Positions 47,956-61,289 of a stretch of 64,000 nt of DNA are shown in pieces; within the stretch, counting starts at the first letter, position 1; each line of letters begins with the position of its first letter. Source of the DNA: Camarhynchus parvulus (Eukaryota > Chordata > Aves > Passeriformes > Thraupidae). The stretch covers positions 17,182,569 through 17,246,568 of the forward strand of contig NC_044586.1 of assembly GCF_901933205.1 (NCBI RefSeq). Reading direction: 5' to 3'. The notes under the pieces are model-generated. The model was given only the letters and a program-made list of their open reading frames with translations, ran no database searches and was not told where the DNA came from. A program made the translations under genes and the position numbers.

Positions 47956-50900
47956 GAGAGAAGCCCTCAAATTTTCATATAACCTCATATCATGATAGAA
48001 TTTTTCCCTAGGGTTGTACAGACACAGAGTGCTTGCTTAAAACCCTCATTTACTGGGATCTTTTGCAAACAGCAATGCTGACATGGGAAATCTCCTCAGT
48101 AAACAGTTGCTTGTTGTCTGGATAGCAACAAGATCTTAATATGGCTTGGGTAAGTTGTCTTAAATGGCAGTTTTGCCAAATTCTTATATACAGCTTGTAT
48201 ATATTCCTGTATATAGCTTCTCCCTGGCCCTCCCAGGGTTGGTAATCCACACTGAAGCATGCAAATAATTTCTGTGCTGTGGAGGCATCAGTCCATTTCT
48301 GTGACTGTAATTTCCACCTCAGACTCAGCTGAAAATAGTAACTTTCAGGTCATGATAAAGGTTAGGCTATATTGGGAATTTGGACATCTCACTTTCGCAG
48401 GAAAGATCTGCTCTGTCTAAACCTAATTTTCACAAGATAACAGATGTCAATACCTTCATACACCAAGAATTCTCATTGGACACAAACAGCTTTATCTGTC
48501 TTGGGACAGAGATGAGATGTAATGTCTGACTTTCTTGGAATTAAATATATTATTACATGAGAACTGATAACTTTATCAGCTGAGAAGCATCAGCTTCTTC
48601 TGCAAATCTATCTTAGATTGGAAATATCAGAGAAGAAAACATGTATTTAAGGTCTTTGTAGTTCCAATCATGGGAAAAATATGGTTTTCACTATCAGATA
48701 CAAGTTAAAATAAATAAAGAATTTTCCCTTATGCTAAATATGCTATCCATTTTCTGTTTCTGAATTTAACTGAAATTATATGGGTTATCTGAACACTTCT
48801 ACTTTTAAACTAAGGAAGGCCTCATCATGAATTGGATTAGTCATGTAATATTCTGATAAGCACGTTCTTATCCTTGCTATGCCAATTCAGTATGAATTCT
48901 TACCAACATACTACTTGGTATATATGGGGTGCACACTCTCAGAAATACTGCATTCTGTGCTGAAATACCCCAAGAGCCACCAGCAACAACTTCCAGTACA
49001 GCTTTATGGGGCTGTCAGCAGAACTGGTTGAACTGAAGTAAAATGGTTCAAAGCAGTGGAAATCACAATTTATCGGGGTGTTTCAGATTCTGGTGGAGAG
49101 AATACATATATTTAAAATTAGCAGAAATGGAATAACTCTTTAAACTTTGTGTCTGGGCTAATTTTAGCTGTTGAGCTGTAGCTGTGCAGCTTCAAAGTGG
49201 AAATGACTGCATTTCATCTCACTTAAAATATACCGGCACTGCTTTCTGAAATGCACAAGGGTTATTGCACATTACAGGACCCTCAAGGAAAGGCAGGGGA
49301 TTATGCTGTGGCAAAAGTTTGCAGTGATTTTATTTAATAAAGGTGTTTTAACAAAGCACTTCCCCACACAAAGGCAGAGTTTCTTAGAATTCCAACGAGC
49401 CTCCAAGCAAATCTGTGGAAACATAATAAAAGACCAGAAAGAAAAACCACTGATTATGAAAGAAGTGTAACAAAGGAAAAACAAAGAAGCAGCGAGGGAG
49501 ATGGAGAAGCAACAACCTATGAAACAAATACCCAAATTAATTATGCTTCAGGAAGTGTGACTGCACTGACAGCAAGGCAGGAGAGCCTCACTGCAGTACA
49601 GGTCTGTTTGCTCATGATTACAGTTCTGGAGCTTCTAGCCCAAGTACTACAGCAATATTTAAATAAAGCTCAGCAAAGAAACATGTTTTATCACCAAGAT
49701 GACACACCATGCTCAGGGAATTATCTCCTTTTGCAGTCAAAGAAATTTTTATCTATTTCCTGTGGCTTCGGATCCAGCCTGAAATGATTGATTTCCAGAG
49801 GAATGCTGCCAAGTCCTATTCTTCTCCTGGAAACAATAGAAGAAAGCTTGAAAAGTAGAGAGACCTCTTTCAGATATGTGTTTAGCTACAGGGAACCCCC
49901 TATGTCAAGTAATCACCTCCTAGTCTGTCATTCCTAATTTTTTCTTACTGCTCCTTTGATCAGAAGACAGCAAAGAATCTTTGAATATATTTTTACAGCT
50001 TTGTAACATCCCAAAGCATCTGATTACTCCATAAAACGTCATAATCCTACATCTAAAACCCCATAATCTTGCCCACATACCAATTAGTTATCTTATACTC
50101 CTAGTTAATGCAACATTAAGTGAGTACAAATAAATCAGCTTAATTTGACAGTCATTCAGTACTTTAGTCTAAAATGAGCAAACTTAATGGTTCAGCTTAT
50201 AAGCCTGAAAAATATACCAGGAAAGTGCTGGATACTTATATTATTGTGGCCAAAAGGCCTACAAGAAAAGCCAGGATGAAAGAATGGGATGTAAGAGAAA
50301 AGGGTAAAGTGTCTAGATTTAAATGCTTGTGCTACCAGAAGATCATAATAGATCATAATAAAAAGTATCATGCAAAACATAGTTAGCAATGCTAAAGCTG
50401 GAAGAACAGAGCCAGCTATAAATGCAAATAGATGTATTCCAATTATCTTATTAAATTTCACTGGTTTAAATAGCTCCATTGCTTTAATAAATATTTTTAC
50501 TATCCCCAGGATTTAATTTTCTGTTCTTAAACTTTCAGTTGCATTATCCATCAAAGTCAATTCAGGCTCTAAGGTTTAAAAGGAAAAAAAAGGAGGTATT
50601 AGGTCTGCCTTGTTGGTTCCCAACTAATGAATTTAATTAAGTAACCAAAACTGAAGAACCAACACAGATGGCAGAGAACACAGCAAGTTATTGCACTGCT
50701 ATCTCTGTTATCAGACATTACTAAGCATATTTTCAGATCCAGAAAGTGAAGTGAGAGGTCTGTCCCATATCTCCACCCCTCTCCCTTTCCCTCCACCTTC
50801 ACTATGGCTGGAAATGATTTAATTTTCAGAACTAATTTTAATTAGTTCTTTTAATTAATTGTAAGCAGTGCCCACTTTTATCCAGCACTAGTTAAGTTTC

Positions 50901-53900
50901 TTCATAAAATTTTATTGTTATTTGATCATTAAATCACTGAAACATCAAATTTGCTAAAACTAACCCTGACAAACTTCAGTGAACAGAGCCAGACGGAATT
51001 GAAGATTGGACATCTGGGATCTTAAATTTATGGCCCTTCAAGGACATTGGAGTAACCAGAAGGTACAGAGGAGATTAAAGCCTGGAAATTTGGAGACTCC
51101 CTGTCTGAGGGGAAGAATCTGAATCAGCTCAAGAGAATGTGGTCTGAAGAAGCAAAGTGGTAGGAGCATAGAGTCAAGAGGAAGAGGCACCAAACACAGG
51201 TAAAGGAGTAGGTCAGAAACAGAGGAACTCCTCAACTCCTCTTTCTGAAGCTGTTACCTGCTGCAAGAAACAGGACAAAAAAAAAAAAAAAAAAGAGAAA
51301 GTTGAACTTATAATTGTATTGTTCTCCTTTAAAATTAGAATTGAAATACAAGTGATAAAAATCAGATGGTGAATCAGAACTGGCATAAACTAACTTTTTC
51401 TTGAGTCTAGAAACACTAAATGTAGCCATTTAAATGAGTACATTTCCATGTCAGCACTCGGCATTTCCATGAGTCAACAAGGCCTTCATCAAAACAAGGC
51501 TTGCAAAATTCAAACCAAATACGTTCAACATAAGCCAATATTCAGCGTCTCCACAGACCTCTGATTAGAGAAGAGACTGAATGAAACCTCTGCGCTCTTG
51601 AATTTTAAGCATTTAATTTTCAACCAAGCCATACATCTAACCTCATTCAGGCATTTCCTCTTAATTGAACTGGGATTTAACATGTGCAGTGGTATTTGTC
51701 CCACAGCAGTTTGCAGGGGGTAAGATCTCTGACCTTCAAGGGAGAATGCAAGCACCAGACAGTCCAGCCAAACAGATTTCTAGTGCAAATCAAGTCTCTG
51801 CACATGCCTACAGTGGGAAAAGTACAACAAAATAAAGATTCACTACTGCTGCAGTTGCTGCACTCAGTTTATCAGTGATGCCTGATTTGCTTGCAAACAG
51901 GATAAGAGAGGTCAAAGGAAAGAGATGAATACTGAAATATCTGGGGCTGCCTTCTATACACAGAACAAGAACCTTCATCCTAATTTGAAAGAAGAAAGCA
52001 AAAATAAGCTGAAATAAGAAAAATCAAATATAAAATTAGGTCAATTAAGTTCTTTTATACTTAGATATGCTGTACAATTGCTGTAAAATTGCACTGTATT
52101 AAATGAGGGAAAGCATAGGTTGGACAATTGAAGGCTGATGCAGTTTTAAACCCCTGAATAGAATTGAATTTCTGGGTGTCACTTCAGAACAGAAAACAGC
52201 TTAGGTTTTTTTTTTCTCTTCTTCATTGTTTTTTTCTGTCTTTAAATCTTTTCTTTAAATGCGTATCACACACCAGTAAATTAAATTCCTCATTACACTT
52301 TTTTTTTTTTGCTTGAGAGTAATTGATTTCAATAATAGCTGTGAAAATGGAGCTATCCATCCTGCACAGAAAATCTTCTGTGCAGAATTTAACTCAGGTT
52401 TGTGCATTTCTCTTATCCTCCAGGCGGTCATTTGCTGAGGTTCATTTAATCAACTCAGGTGCTATTATGTGAACAACCAGCTGGAGGATGTTTATTTCTA
52501 ATAATCTTCAACAGATCTCTGAGAGAATATTCCCTCACATATCTGCATTACAAGGAGTATAATAGAGAATAATCATTTGATACTTCAGTGAATTCCTATA
52601 CTTAGTCCTGAAATTCTAGGATTAATAATTAAAGAAATTCAGATGGGGATGTGGTTCTTTAAGCATTAGAGTGTGAATCAGCTTGTAGTCTAGAAAATTA
52701 AAATTGTGCTTAAAAAAACCATCTAACAAGAATCCTGTTGTGTATATGAATCTAGTGCAATATGTAGTAGAAAATAGCATTACTGGCCATATTAAATGGC
52801 AAGTCCTGAATTTTACTGCATGATACACAGAGTGACATGAGAAATTAAACTTTTTAGGCCTAGTTTTGAAGTTCCCTTCTGTTGTATTTAGGCCATACTT
52901 TGCTTATCTGTCACATCCCAGCCCTACCTGTTGTATGAGGGCCTTTAGGTTATAGCTGAGTACAAATTATCAAGTTCCCCCAGCAGCAAAACACAGAGTG
53001 AATTCTGTACTGGGGCATATCACACCTGCACCAGTCTGGTACAAATATGACTGCAAACTACTTCTTTACATTTGTTATACTTTGCTTGCCTTTCTTGCAA
53101 TCCATTCAGCACCAAATTCTCATTCAAAAAATCAAAGTGCTGCAGGGTCTAATTACCAAGGCCCAGATTGGTATTTATTATGCAATTATTCATCTTTATA
53201 ATTGCTAGTCTCAAGCTTCCAGGTTTTTCCCCCATAAAAAATCCAAAAAACAAAACAAAACAAAAGAAAGCCAAACAAAGCAAATATCCAAAATTCAGAT
53301 TTTAATTAGACTGTTTTGAGTATTTCTAAATTTGAAAATCATTCTTTTCTCTGGCAGTTGCTCTTTTATTTGACAACACCTTTCAAGTAAACCAAAATTT
53401 TTCTCACCCCAGTCAAGATCACTATCACTGACAATCTTCTCTCCTACTCTACCAAAGAGTAGGAGCCTCTCAAGGAAGAGACTGAAGAGAAATGACCCCA
53501 AAGCTCTTCCAGGAGCTGAGTTGCAGACAGAAATCCAAGTTACAAAGAGAATGAGAAGTTAAACAGTGAAACAGTCCTGCAGTCCTGGCCCTGGGTTTCT
53601 TTTAAATCCTGATTTAAAACAAAATCCTGACAGTTTGTCTATGCCTTGCAGCTGAGCATGCACCAGGCCCTTAACATTCAGCCAGAGTCCTCTTGCCATG
53701 TCAAGCAGCACTAGCACAGATTCTGTCTAAAATAGACTTACACAACAATCTAAAGAGGTATGGGGAAAGCAGATGTGTCTTTTTGCACTGCACTCGCAGT
53801 GATCAAGAGAAAAAATGGAAAGAAAGAGCCTCTAGCCAAAATTTTTGAAAGATTGTAAAATTAGATAAATTAGAGGTCTTTCATATAAGCTTGTCAGTTT

Positions 53901-54434
53901 ATCTTTAGTATAAATATTTACCAAAGAGCTGAGCCTACAGATGGCACCTGAGCAGGTCTATTCTGGCATCTCCACTGGTGCCCTGCATCAGAACAGGCCA
54001 CAATTTCTATAAAATAGCCAGATAGTGCTGATAACCAGAGGAAAACTTTTTTAAACCGTAAAAACTTCACCTGAGGTGAAGTTCGTTCGGTTTCCAGGAG
54101 AAGTTTGCCCTGCAGAATCCAGGAAAGCAGTGGTTCAGCTGCTCTTTGGGGCTCCTGGGGTGGGAGCCCAGAGCCACCCTGTCCAAACCACATGCTGGGA
54201 ATTCATGGGTAAGAAGAAAAGTATCATTAAATAACTTTACACAAAAGCCTCACAGCTTTCCTGTACTGGGCTGCCTCCAGCATCTCCTCGCACAGGGCGC
54301 ATCCCCTCCTCACATCCCTGGGGGAGCCCCAGCTGCCTTCATGCTCTCCAGGATCCTCCTCGTAGTGCTGAGGAAAACAGGACTGGGTTCCCCCTATTGG
54401 GACCAGTTGGTTCCCACAGGGCATTGAGGCCAGG
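47956..54434. other. 6.5 kb of unique DNA, no gene recognised
   Basis: No exon, RNA gene or repeat family identified. An A18 run is at 51277-51294 and T-rich runs lie near 52209-52316. The interval 52300-52500 has a conserved-element look (homeodomain-type TAATTG words and a short hairpin) but this is only an impression. Confidence 0.55.
52362..52385. repeat. Perfect 10-bp inverted repeat, 4-nt loop
   Basis: CTGCACAGAA and TTCTGTGCAG are separated by AATC. It may be a binding site for a dimeric factor or a chance palindrome. Confidence 0.85.
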
Positions 54435-54831
54435 GTCATCTGTCACAGACATCTTTTATGAAAAACCCTTTCCTTAGGATTTTTCCTCCTGAGAAGCTGA
54501 GAGGCCTCAGGAACAAAATGTAAACATTGATTATCTGCTGCTGTGGAATGCAACAGATGGATCTTTGATTGGCCCATGTTGGTTGTTTCTAATTAATGGC
54601 CAATCACAGCCCAGCTGTCTCGGACAGAGAGTCCGAGACTAAGCCTTTGTTATCATTCCTTCTTATTCTATTCTTAGCTAGCCTTCTGATGAAATCCTTT
54701 CTTCTATTCTTTTAGTATAGTTTTAATGTAATATATATCATAAAATAATAAATCAAGCCTTCTGAAACATGGAGTCAGATCCTCGTCCCTTCCCTCAACC
54801 TAAGACCCCTGTGAACATGGTCACAGTCATC
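54435..54831 (+). mobile_element. Solo LTR 54441-54825 with perfect 6-bp target duplication GTCATC
   Basis: The LTR starts TGTCACAGAC at 54441 and ends GGTCACA at 54825, 385 bp. GTCATC is directly repeated at 54435-54440 and 54826-54831. The 6-bp duplication points to a class II (ERVK-like) element. A polyadenylation signal AATAAA is at 54747-54752 and an AT-rich TATA-like region lies at about 54729-54740. Two CCAAT-type boxes in opposite orientation form a 9-bp inverted repeat (TGATTGGCC at 54566, GGCCAATCA at 54598). A second inverted repeat TCTCGGAC/GTCCGAGA is at 54618-54638. I recognise this as a common passerine LTR. Confidence 0.93.
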
Positions 54832-55002
54832 CCTCTCTCAGGGCAGTGTCCTGTCCCTTCCCTGCCGTCTCCCTGAGCTGCTCACACACTTTTCCTACAG
54901 CCATGGGGCTAACCCCTCTTCACCACTCCAAGAACTCTTTGGAGCTGTCTCAGAAGTCCTCGGGCCAAGCACTGAGAGGGGACTCAAGGTACTCTACAGT
55001 GA

Positions 55003-55310
55003 AGCAATGAGGAGGTTACAGCCAGGGGAAGTTTGGGCTCTTCTCCCAAGTGACAGCAGACAAGGAAACAGCCTTGAGCTGTGCCAGGGGAGGTTCAGGT
55101 TGGACATCAGGAGTAATTTCTTCATGAAAATGGTTTTTAAGCATTGGAAGGGGCTGCTGAGGGAGATGGTGGAGTCCCCATCCCTGGAGCTGTCCATGGA
55201 GGGACTGGATGTGGCACTCAGTGACAAGGTGGGGATCAGTCACAAGTTGGACTTGATGATCTAGGGGTTCCTTTCTAACCTAAATGGTTCTGTGATTCTG
55301 TGATTAAGAA
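55003..55310 (+). mobile_element. CR1 LINE 3' end, plus strand, with tail repeats
   Basis: Reads in CR1 sense: GCTCTTCTCCCAAGTGACAG, CCAGGGGAGGTTCAGGTTGG, GTGGAGTCCCCATCCCTGGAG, TTGGACTTGATGATCT. It ends with two 8-bp tail units (ATTCTGTG ATTCTGTG) at about 55294-55309. It is 5'-truncated near 55003. The intact tail suggests a fairly young copy. Confidence 0.94.
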
Positions 55311-57824
55311 TAAAGATCTAAAGTGCATCAAGACATGCCTTAAATTAGATTTGTTCGTGATATGGAGGAATAAAGACATGCATATGGATTCAGGCAGGTA
55401 ATGAAAAGCAGGATAGGCTTTTGTTGTCTTAGAAACACTGCAATCTTAAAGCTTGCCACTAAATTTGACATCATCAAAGACAAAGTTGTCAGCAGAAACG
55501 CAGTAAGTTATTGGAGCAACAAATTGCTGGAATAACTCTTTTGAATTGTTTTGTCTTTTGCATAAAATGTCAAAATAACTTGGGACTGTTACGTAACACT
55601 GAAGGAGTTTTAGATATTATTTTTGTGCATTTCACCTCCAGTAAAAACAAAGAAGAATTAGGATTAAATGGACTGGAATGTGACTGTGTCATTTTAGAGG
55701 CCACAGCTCTATGAAGAGCCTCAGTTGTGACAACACAGCCTGGCATGCATAAAAATGAATCATTTCTCCTTAAATAATTGCCAATTTTCTTAACACAGTT
55801 CTTATGAACTTGCAGTGTTTTCCTCCACTGTGAGTACTGAGTGCTCTGCACTAACACTGTCTGGGGCATATGCCTTCTCTTTAAGCATTACTTTGCTTGA
55901 AGACATAATTTCCTATTATCACTCTCTCAGAATTAGAAATCCATAACTTCCCCTCCACTGACAGTTATAAAAAGTGTCATTAAAAATGTACCTATTCGTG
56001 TTGCATGTGCATATTCATTTTAATACAGTGCAATTTTTTATTCATACTTCCTTTTTATAGACTTTTTTCCCAGTGGTGTCTTGCACTTCTCTGAAATATC
56101 CTTGCATGTTATACCAATCTTCAAAAAAACATCAGTAAGTGGAGAGGAAAAATAGCCTCCACTGAAGTTCCTGCTCAGTCCGGGGCAGAGCCAGAGTGGC
56201 CTCATGTAGTAATTTTGACTATACTGATTTGGTAGATGAGTGCCATCCAGAAAATGGGTCTTTTTTTCATTTTAAAATATACAAAACACCAGGAGTCTGC
56301 AGTGTAAGCTGTAGAAGAGGGCTTCTTTTGCCTCAGGACTGGTGTATTAATTAGAATGAGGCTAGCGCAGCAGAAAGTTGATTCTCTGTACAATATGTTT
56401 TTGCCTCTGTGGTTAGGATCTGTTTTCACAGAAGAAGCTATTTATGAACCAAGCTGTCATGTTCTGTCAAGCAATTGATGACTATTCCTATTCTCTGACA
56501 GCTGCTCCTTCTGATTTCACCAGTGACAGTTTGCCTTAGGATGGTTGTATCGATCTTTTTCAGTAAAAAAAATCCTGACTTTGGTTCTTTTTTCATCTCA
56601 TGGCACAAAACCCATCCCATCTTCAGGAGAAGTCCTATTTGTTAGCTGTGCTACTCACATAATTAAAAACACCCTCTGCATCCTGCTTACTTTCTATTCT
56701 GACAAAACACAAGTAGAACTGAGGGAGCACTTGTATCAGCAACTCTTCTTTCCTGTACAGTGCTTCTAAAAAGGAGATGTAACAGATCCAGTCACACATA
56801 AAACTTTTGTACAGATGATAGGGATTGGAAACGTGGGCAAGGAATCCTGCTTTGAGTTCTCCACTTCAATGAAGTTCAGGCAGTTGTATACTTTTTTTTT
56901 TAATAGGAGAGCTTTACATTCCTTTTTCCCTTGAAATTTTGGGGTCAGACTATAGCAGAGGTACTCAATTTCAGACAAAGAGGTAAAGATGATGAGAGGC
57001 AGCCTCTGAAGGAAAGCATTTGCATGAGGCATTCACTGTGTCTGCCTTCTCATGGCTTCGTGATCATTCCTCTTGTCACCTTTCTTTCTGTGACAGAGAA
57101 TCCTTATAGAGTTGCATGTGGAAATTGGTTCCTCGATGTGCCTTTGATAAGCTGACTTACAGAAAATGGGGGGTCAAAATCACTCAAGAGCCCCTCTATT
57201 TTATTGAGGTGAGATGGTCAGAACAGGTGAAGGTAAATACTTCCCCCTACAGATATGTTTTCCCAGTGTTACCTGAGTTCAAAGCTCCTTTTTCTAACAG
57301 GGAGCAGAAAAAGGTGGAGTGACCTTTGAGATAAGCTATGAAAAGCTGCATTCCTGCTCCAAAGCAAGAAAAAGCTGCAGTGCCCACCTGCCTAAACTCT
57401 GTGTGAAGGGAGGAAGTTTATGGCCATTAGACTGCTGCCTTTCAGACTGGTCACTGGAAAGCTGAGTTGGGAAAGCAATTTTAGGAAAGGAAGATGTAAA
57501 CATGTACTGAGGAGTGGGCCAATGCATCTCACTTCTTCCACAGAGAAAGGAAAAGAACTTGAATTAGATCACAAAGCACCCCTCCAGCATTTGGCTTGAT
57601 TTGATTCTGCATAAGTGAAATCTTAGTCTTAAAATTGGATTTTTCCCCATCCAGTTCTAAACATAACTTACTGCAATCATGCAAGTGTACTTCTCCTACT
57701 TCTTCAATCTTTCTTTTTCCTTTGCAAATCGACAGATGCTCTTTTATAGCTTGTCTATCGACAGAGTTGTCAATTAAGCTATAGCAAGATGGGACAGTAG
57801 ACATCAACAGGACATCAATTCTAT
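55311..57824. other. No gene recognised
   Basis: Unique AT-rich sequence without identifiable features. Confidence 0.6.
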
Positions 57825-58145
57825 TGATGCCTCGTGAAGGCTGACCTAGAACAGAGGCTAGGTGGAATTAAAGAATAAAGCAGGTATTTATTACAAGGCC
57901 CCAGTGGATACCCCTTGGGCAGCACAAGAGCCCATCCTTCTTGTTTATCTCTCTTCAGTCCACTGTTGTTTATGCTCTTTGGCCTGAAATTTGGATCATT
58001 TGTCCTTGGTCCCCAGCTAGAGAAGAGATTGTTTTGTCTACCTACTCTGTGAAGAGAGCTTGCTGTGCCCTAATATGAAGCTCAGAACTATACACTAAAG
58101 CAGTACAGAATCTGAAAAATATAAAAGCCAAAACCTAAGGCATCA
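57825..58145 (-). mobile_element. Short LTR, 321 bp, same family as LTR at 4708
   Basis: On the minus strand it starts TGATGCCTTAGG and ends GAGGCATCA, giving perfect 7-bp inverted termini TGATGCC/GGCATCA. AATAAA lies on the minus strand at plus positions 57887-57892. Its first part (for example TCAGATTCTGTACTGC and GACAAAACAATC) and last part (AATAAATACC, CTCTGTTCTAGGT) match the start and end of the 933-bp LTR at 4708-5640. The middle of about 610 bp is missing here. No target duplication was found. Confidence 0.78.
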
Positions 58146-60390
58146 CTTCACGATCTTAAAGCATGAATGAGAGTTTTGAATTAACAGAACTTGCATTGCT
58201 ACAAATGCATTGCTGGTGAGACAAGATGCGGGCAGAGGGGGGCCCAGTTGGCTTTCAAATCTCAGTCTTATTTTCTTGGAGGTGCAGTTAGCAAAGTGTA
58301 TATATCTTTAGACTTATAAATGATTAGCAGAATTATGAAGTTAGTGAGGATCTTCAAATATCTCAGCAATTAAATAATTTTTCAGTCAGCTAAAGTTTCC
58401 CATTATAGGCTTCACAAGCACAATTAAAATGGGTTTTCTCATTGACTTTGATAGATTCTGAATTTCACTTTTTTATGTGTGTATTATTTCTGTAAACGCC
58501 TGTGTTTTACTTTTGCATTTTTAAACAATACTCAGATTTTGCCATCATCAAGGGATTCCCAAAGACTGAATCTGCTATAAAAATCATGTAACCCATATGG
58601 CTAGGACTTAGTTCAAGCCCTAAATATGATTCTTCCTAGGTTTTTCTAAGGATTCTACTAGTAAAGCAGAGACCCAGATGTCATTTTGGAGTCAGCACAA
58701 GTTGGGAGCAAGAAATCATACTGTGTTCATGACAGAGATGCAGACCAGAAGGCAGAAAAAGTAATTTTGGTGACACTTGTCCATGTGTTAATGACTCTGA
58801 AACAAAAACAATCTCCAGAAGTACCCTAGTGAGTGAAGTATTAGAAAACAATGAGGCCCTCATTCATGCTGGCTGTTTAATGAACACTGATAAGTTCATT
58901 TTGATAAGACTCCTTTGATAAGATCTCCCTCTTAATCTGTTTAACATAGCTCAGAACGTTGTACAGGAAAATGGATGGAATAACAAAAAATTAATGGATG
59001 TTATGTTGTTCCACATTCTGATTCTATAGATGGACTGGAAGGTGCCAAGTAATCTCAGTTTTCTGTTTAGAGTTCTAACAGCAACAATAGGACAGACAAT
59101 CATCCTGCTAAAACACTTCCACAGTGTAAAGGATAAGCTGCTCAGAAGAACTGAGAGAATATTTTTTAGCAAGATCAAGATGCCAAGACTTAGCTTACTG
59201 TCCTTTTTTGAAAATCCCACTTATAAACATTGATCTCAAAGTTAATTTGTCTGGGCACAATTAAAAAATTTTTGATCCACTTGAGAGTATAAACCAGCAG
59301 AATAAAAACACCCTTCAGTTCTCATCAAGTAAGAATTTAATTTTCAATCTTAGTTCAGTCAAGTGCTGAAATTTATCCTTGGGAAAGATGTTCCAAAAAA
59401 GGGGAGATGGATGGTGAGACTTTGCATATCTGTTTGTTTCCTAAGTGTGTGAGGCATTCAAGCAGATCAGCAGGCTACCTTTTCAAAATGTTTTCTCATG
59501 TTCAGAAGAGTAAAAAAGACAACAGCTGATTGCTACCAACCCTTTTTTTCCACATGTTGTTAATTTAATGACTGTAGGTGCATCCAGTTACTCCACGTTT
59601 GACCTGTCTTACTCTTCCTAATAGCAACAATTCATTTTGCAGGAAGTCACATGGAAGCAAATTAGACTACTCAAAATGTCACAGTATTACTGAGACCATA
59701 TGATAACTGCACAGCAATCTCTGTCTGCATAGACACATCTGGGGTAAATTTAAATGAGATAGCTCAGGTGCAGAGAGCATAATATGGAGCTTAGCAAATG
59801 CTAAGTCACCAATTTTGACTATTTTCACTTAGCTACAAAGCAAAACTCTCACATGCAAGGCTGGACTGGTTTGTGTCACGCCGCCATGGGAAGAGTAGAT
59901 ATATGCATAAATGTTTACTTTAATCAGGTACATATAGGTATGCTCTAAAGTTTCTTATTTACTAAATAAATCTATTTTCCTCTGGAGCTGAAAACATCTG
60001 CAAGTATTAGCTGAAGTCCAGCAGGATTGTATTTATGATGAAGCTGTAAGAGGAACAGACCAAGAGATAATAGAGAGGCTGCAGACATAGTCTTTAGTTT
60101 TGGTTCCCCTTTTCTGCTCACTCCTATTCTCAGTCCTTTCACCTAAGTGCCAGCATTTTCCTCAGTGATTTTGGTTGCATTCAGCTGAAATAATCAATGC
60201 TAACCCTCGGCTTTTGCTTTGACCAGAAAATGCCAAACTGGGGGTCAAGGAAGGAGCATCCATTTGTTTCCTTTACTGAAAAATATTCATTCTGATGTTG
60301 ATAGTTCTCTTTCCCTGTTTGATACATGTGTTCTGGAAAACCAAATGCTCCAGGAGCTCCTCCAGAGCATTTCTAAGCAGCAGGAACTCA

Positions 60391-60480
60391 GGAGGTGAGA
60401 GAGTGAGAGAGTGAGTGAGTGAGTGAGTGAGTGAGTGAGTGAGTGAGTGAGTGAGTGAGTGAGTGAGTGAGTGAGTGAGA
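60391..60480. repeat. (GAGT)n microsatellite, about 22 units
   Basis: A nearly pure GAGT tetranucleotide array with a slightly imperfect start (GAGAGAGTGAGA). The Ser-Leu-Thr-His frame on the minus strand comes from it. Confidence 0.95.
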
Positions 60481-61218
60481 CTTAAATGCATAATAATTAC
60501 TCAGTAAATGTGCTGCAGGGAGAAACATCCTGCTGGTTCTGTGCTGGGGACAAGGATCACACAGCAGTATGATTTAAGTGTTAAAGAAGGAAACATTTAT
60601 TCTCTGCAATATTAAATTGAAAGGGATTAGTAAATGGCAATGATGCCTTTCTTCTAATCTGCTTCAGTGGAAATATTCTAAATTCATGAGGATTTTTTTA
60701 AAGACACCCAAAAATAGGCTTTTTCTCTTCTCTTTTCTTTTTCTGTTTGGGGCAAATGTTTTCAAGAAAGTACAAAATCTAAAAAAGTTTCCCAGAATGA
60801 TAATGAGTGTGTGGATAAAATACATTGCTAAGCATCTGTCTTTTTTTTTTTTTTTTGTGAATACTGCTTAACACAGCAGGGGAATGGGGTCTTGTCCCTT
60901 TGTGCTACCCTGTAATAGGAGTGGTGCACATAAGATTTGGCTTGTCACCAGTCACTCAGGCTCTTCCCTGGTGGATTTACCAAGAGGCAAATTTAAAAGA
61001 TAGACTCTGCTGTAAATCTAAAATAAATACTTATTTGATACAGATTAAAAATAATTCTTACTCCCTGTAAAAATAAGACAACTATTTGCTTTTACTAACT
61101 TCTTCTATACCAGGTTACATAACTCGGCTACTCTGTATTGTCACCTTGTAGATACAGGTATGTGAGCTGTAGAATTTTGTGGTGTGAGCCTGTAGCAGAC
61201 AAGGCTTTTCTGTTTTGA

Positions 61219-61289
61219 ATATACATATATATATATATATATATATATGTATATTATATATGTTTTTATATATATATATATATATATAT
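61219..61289. repeat. (TA)n microsatellite with one interruption
   Basis: Two TA dinucleotide runs separated by GTATATTATATATGTTTT, about 70 bp in all. Confidence 0.95.

Noticed and set aside
60273..60491. Minus-strand frame with repeated Ser-Leu-Thr-His
   Set aside because: It is a (GAGT)n microsatellite read as protein.
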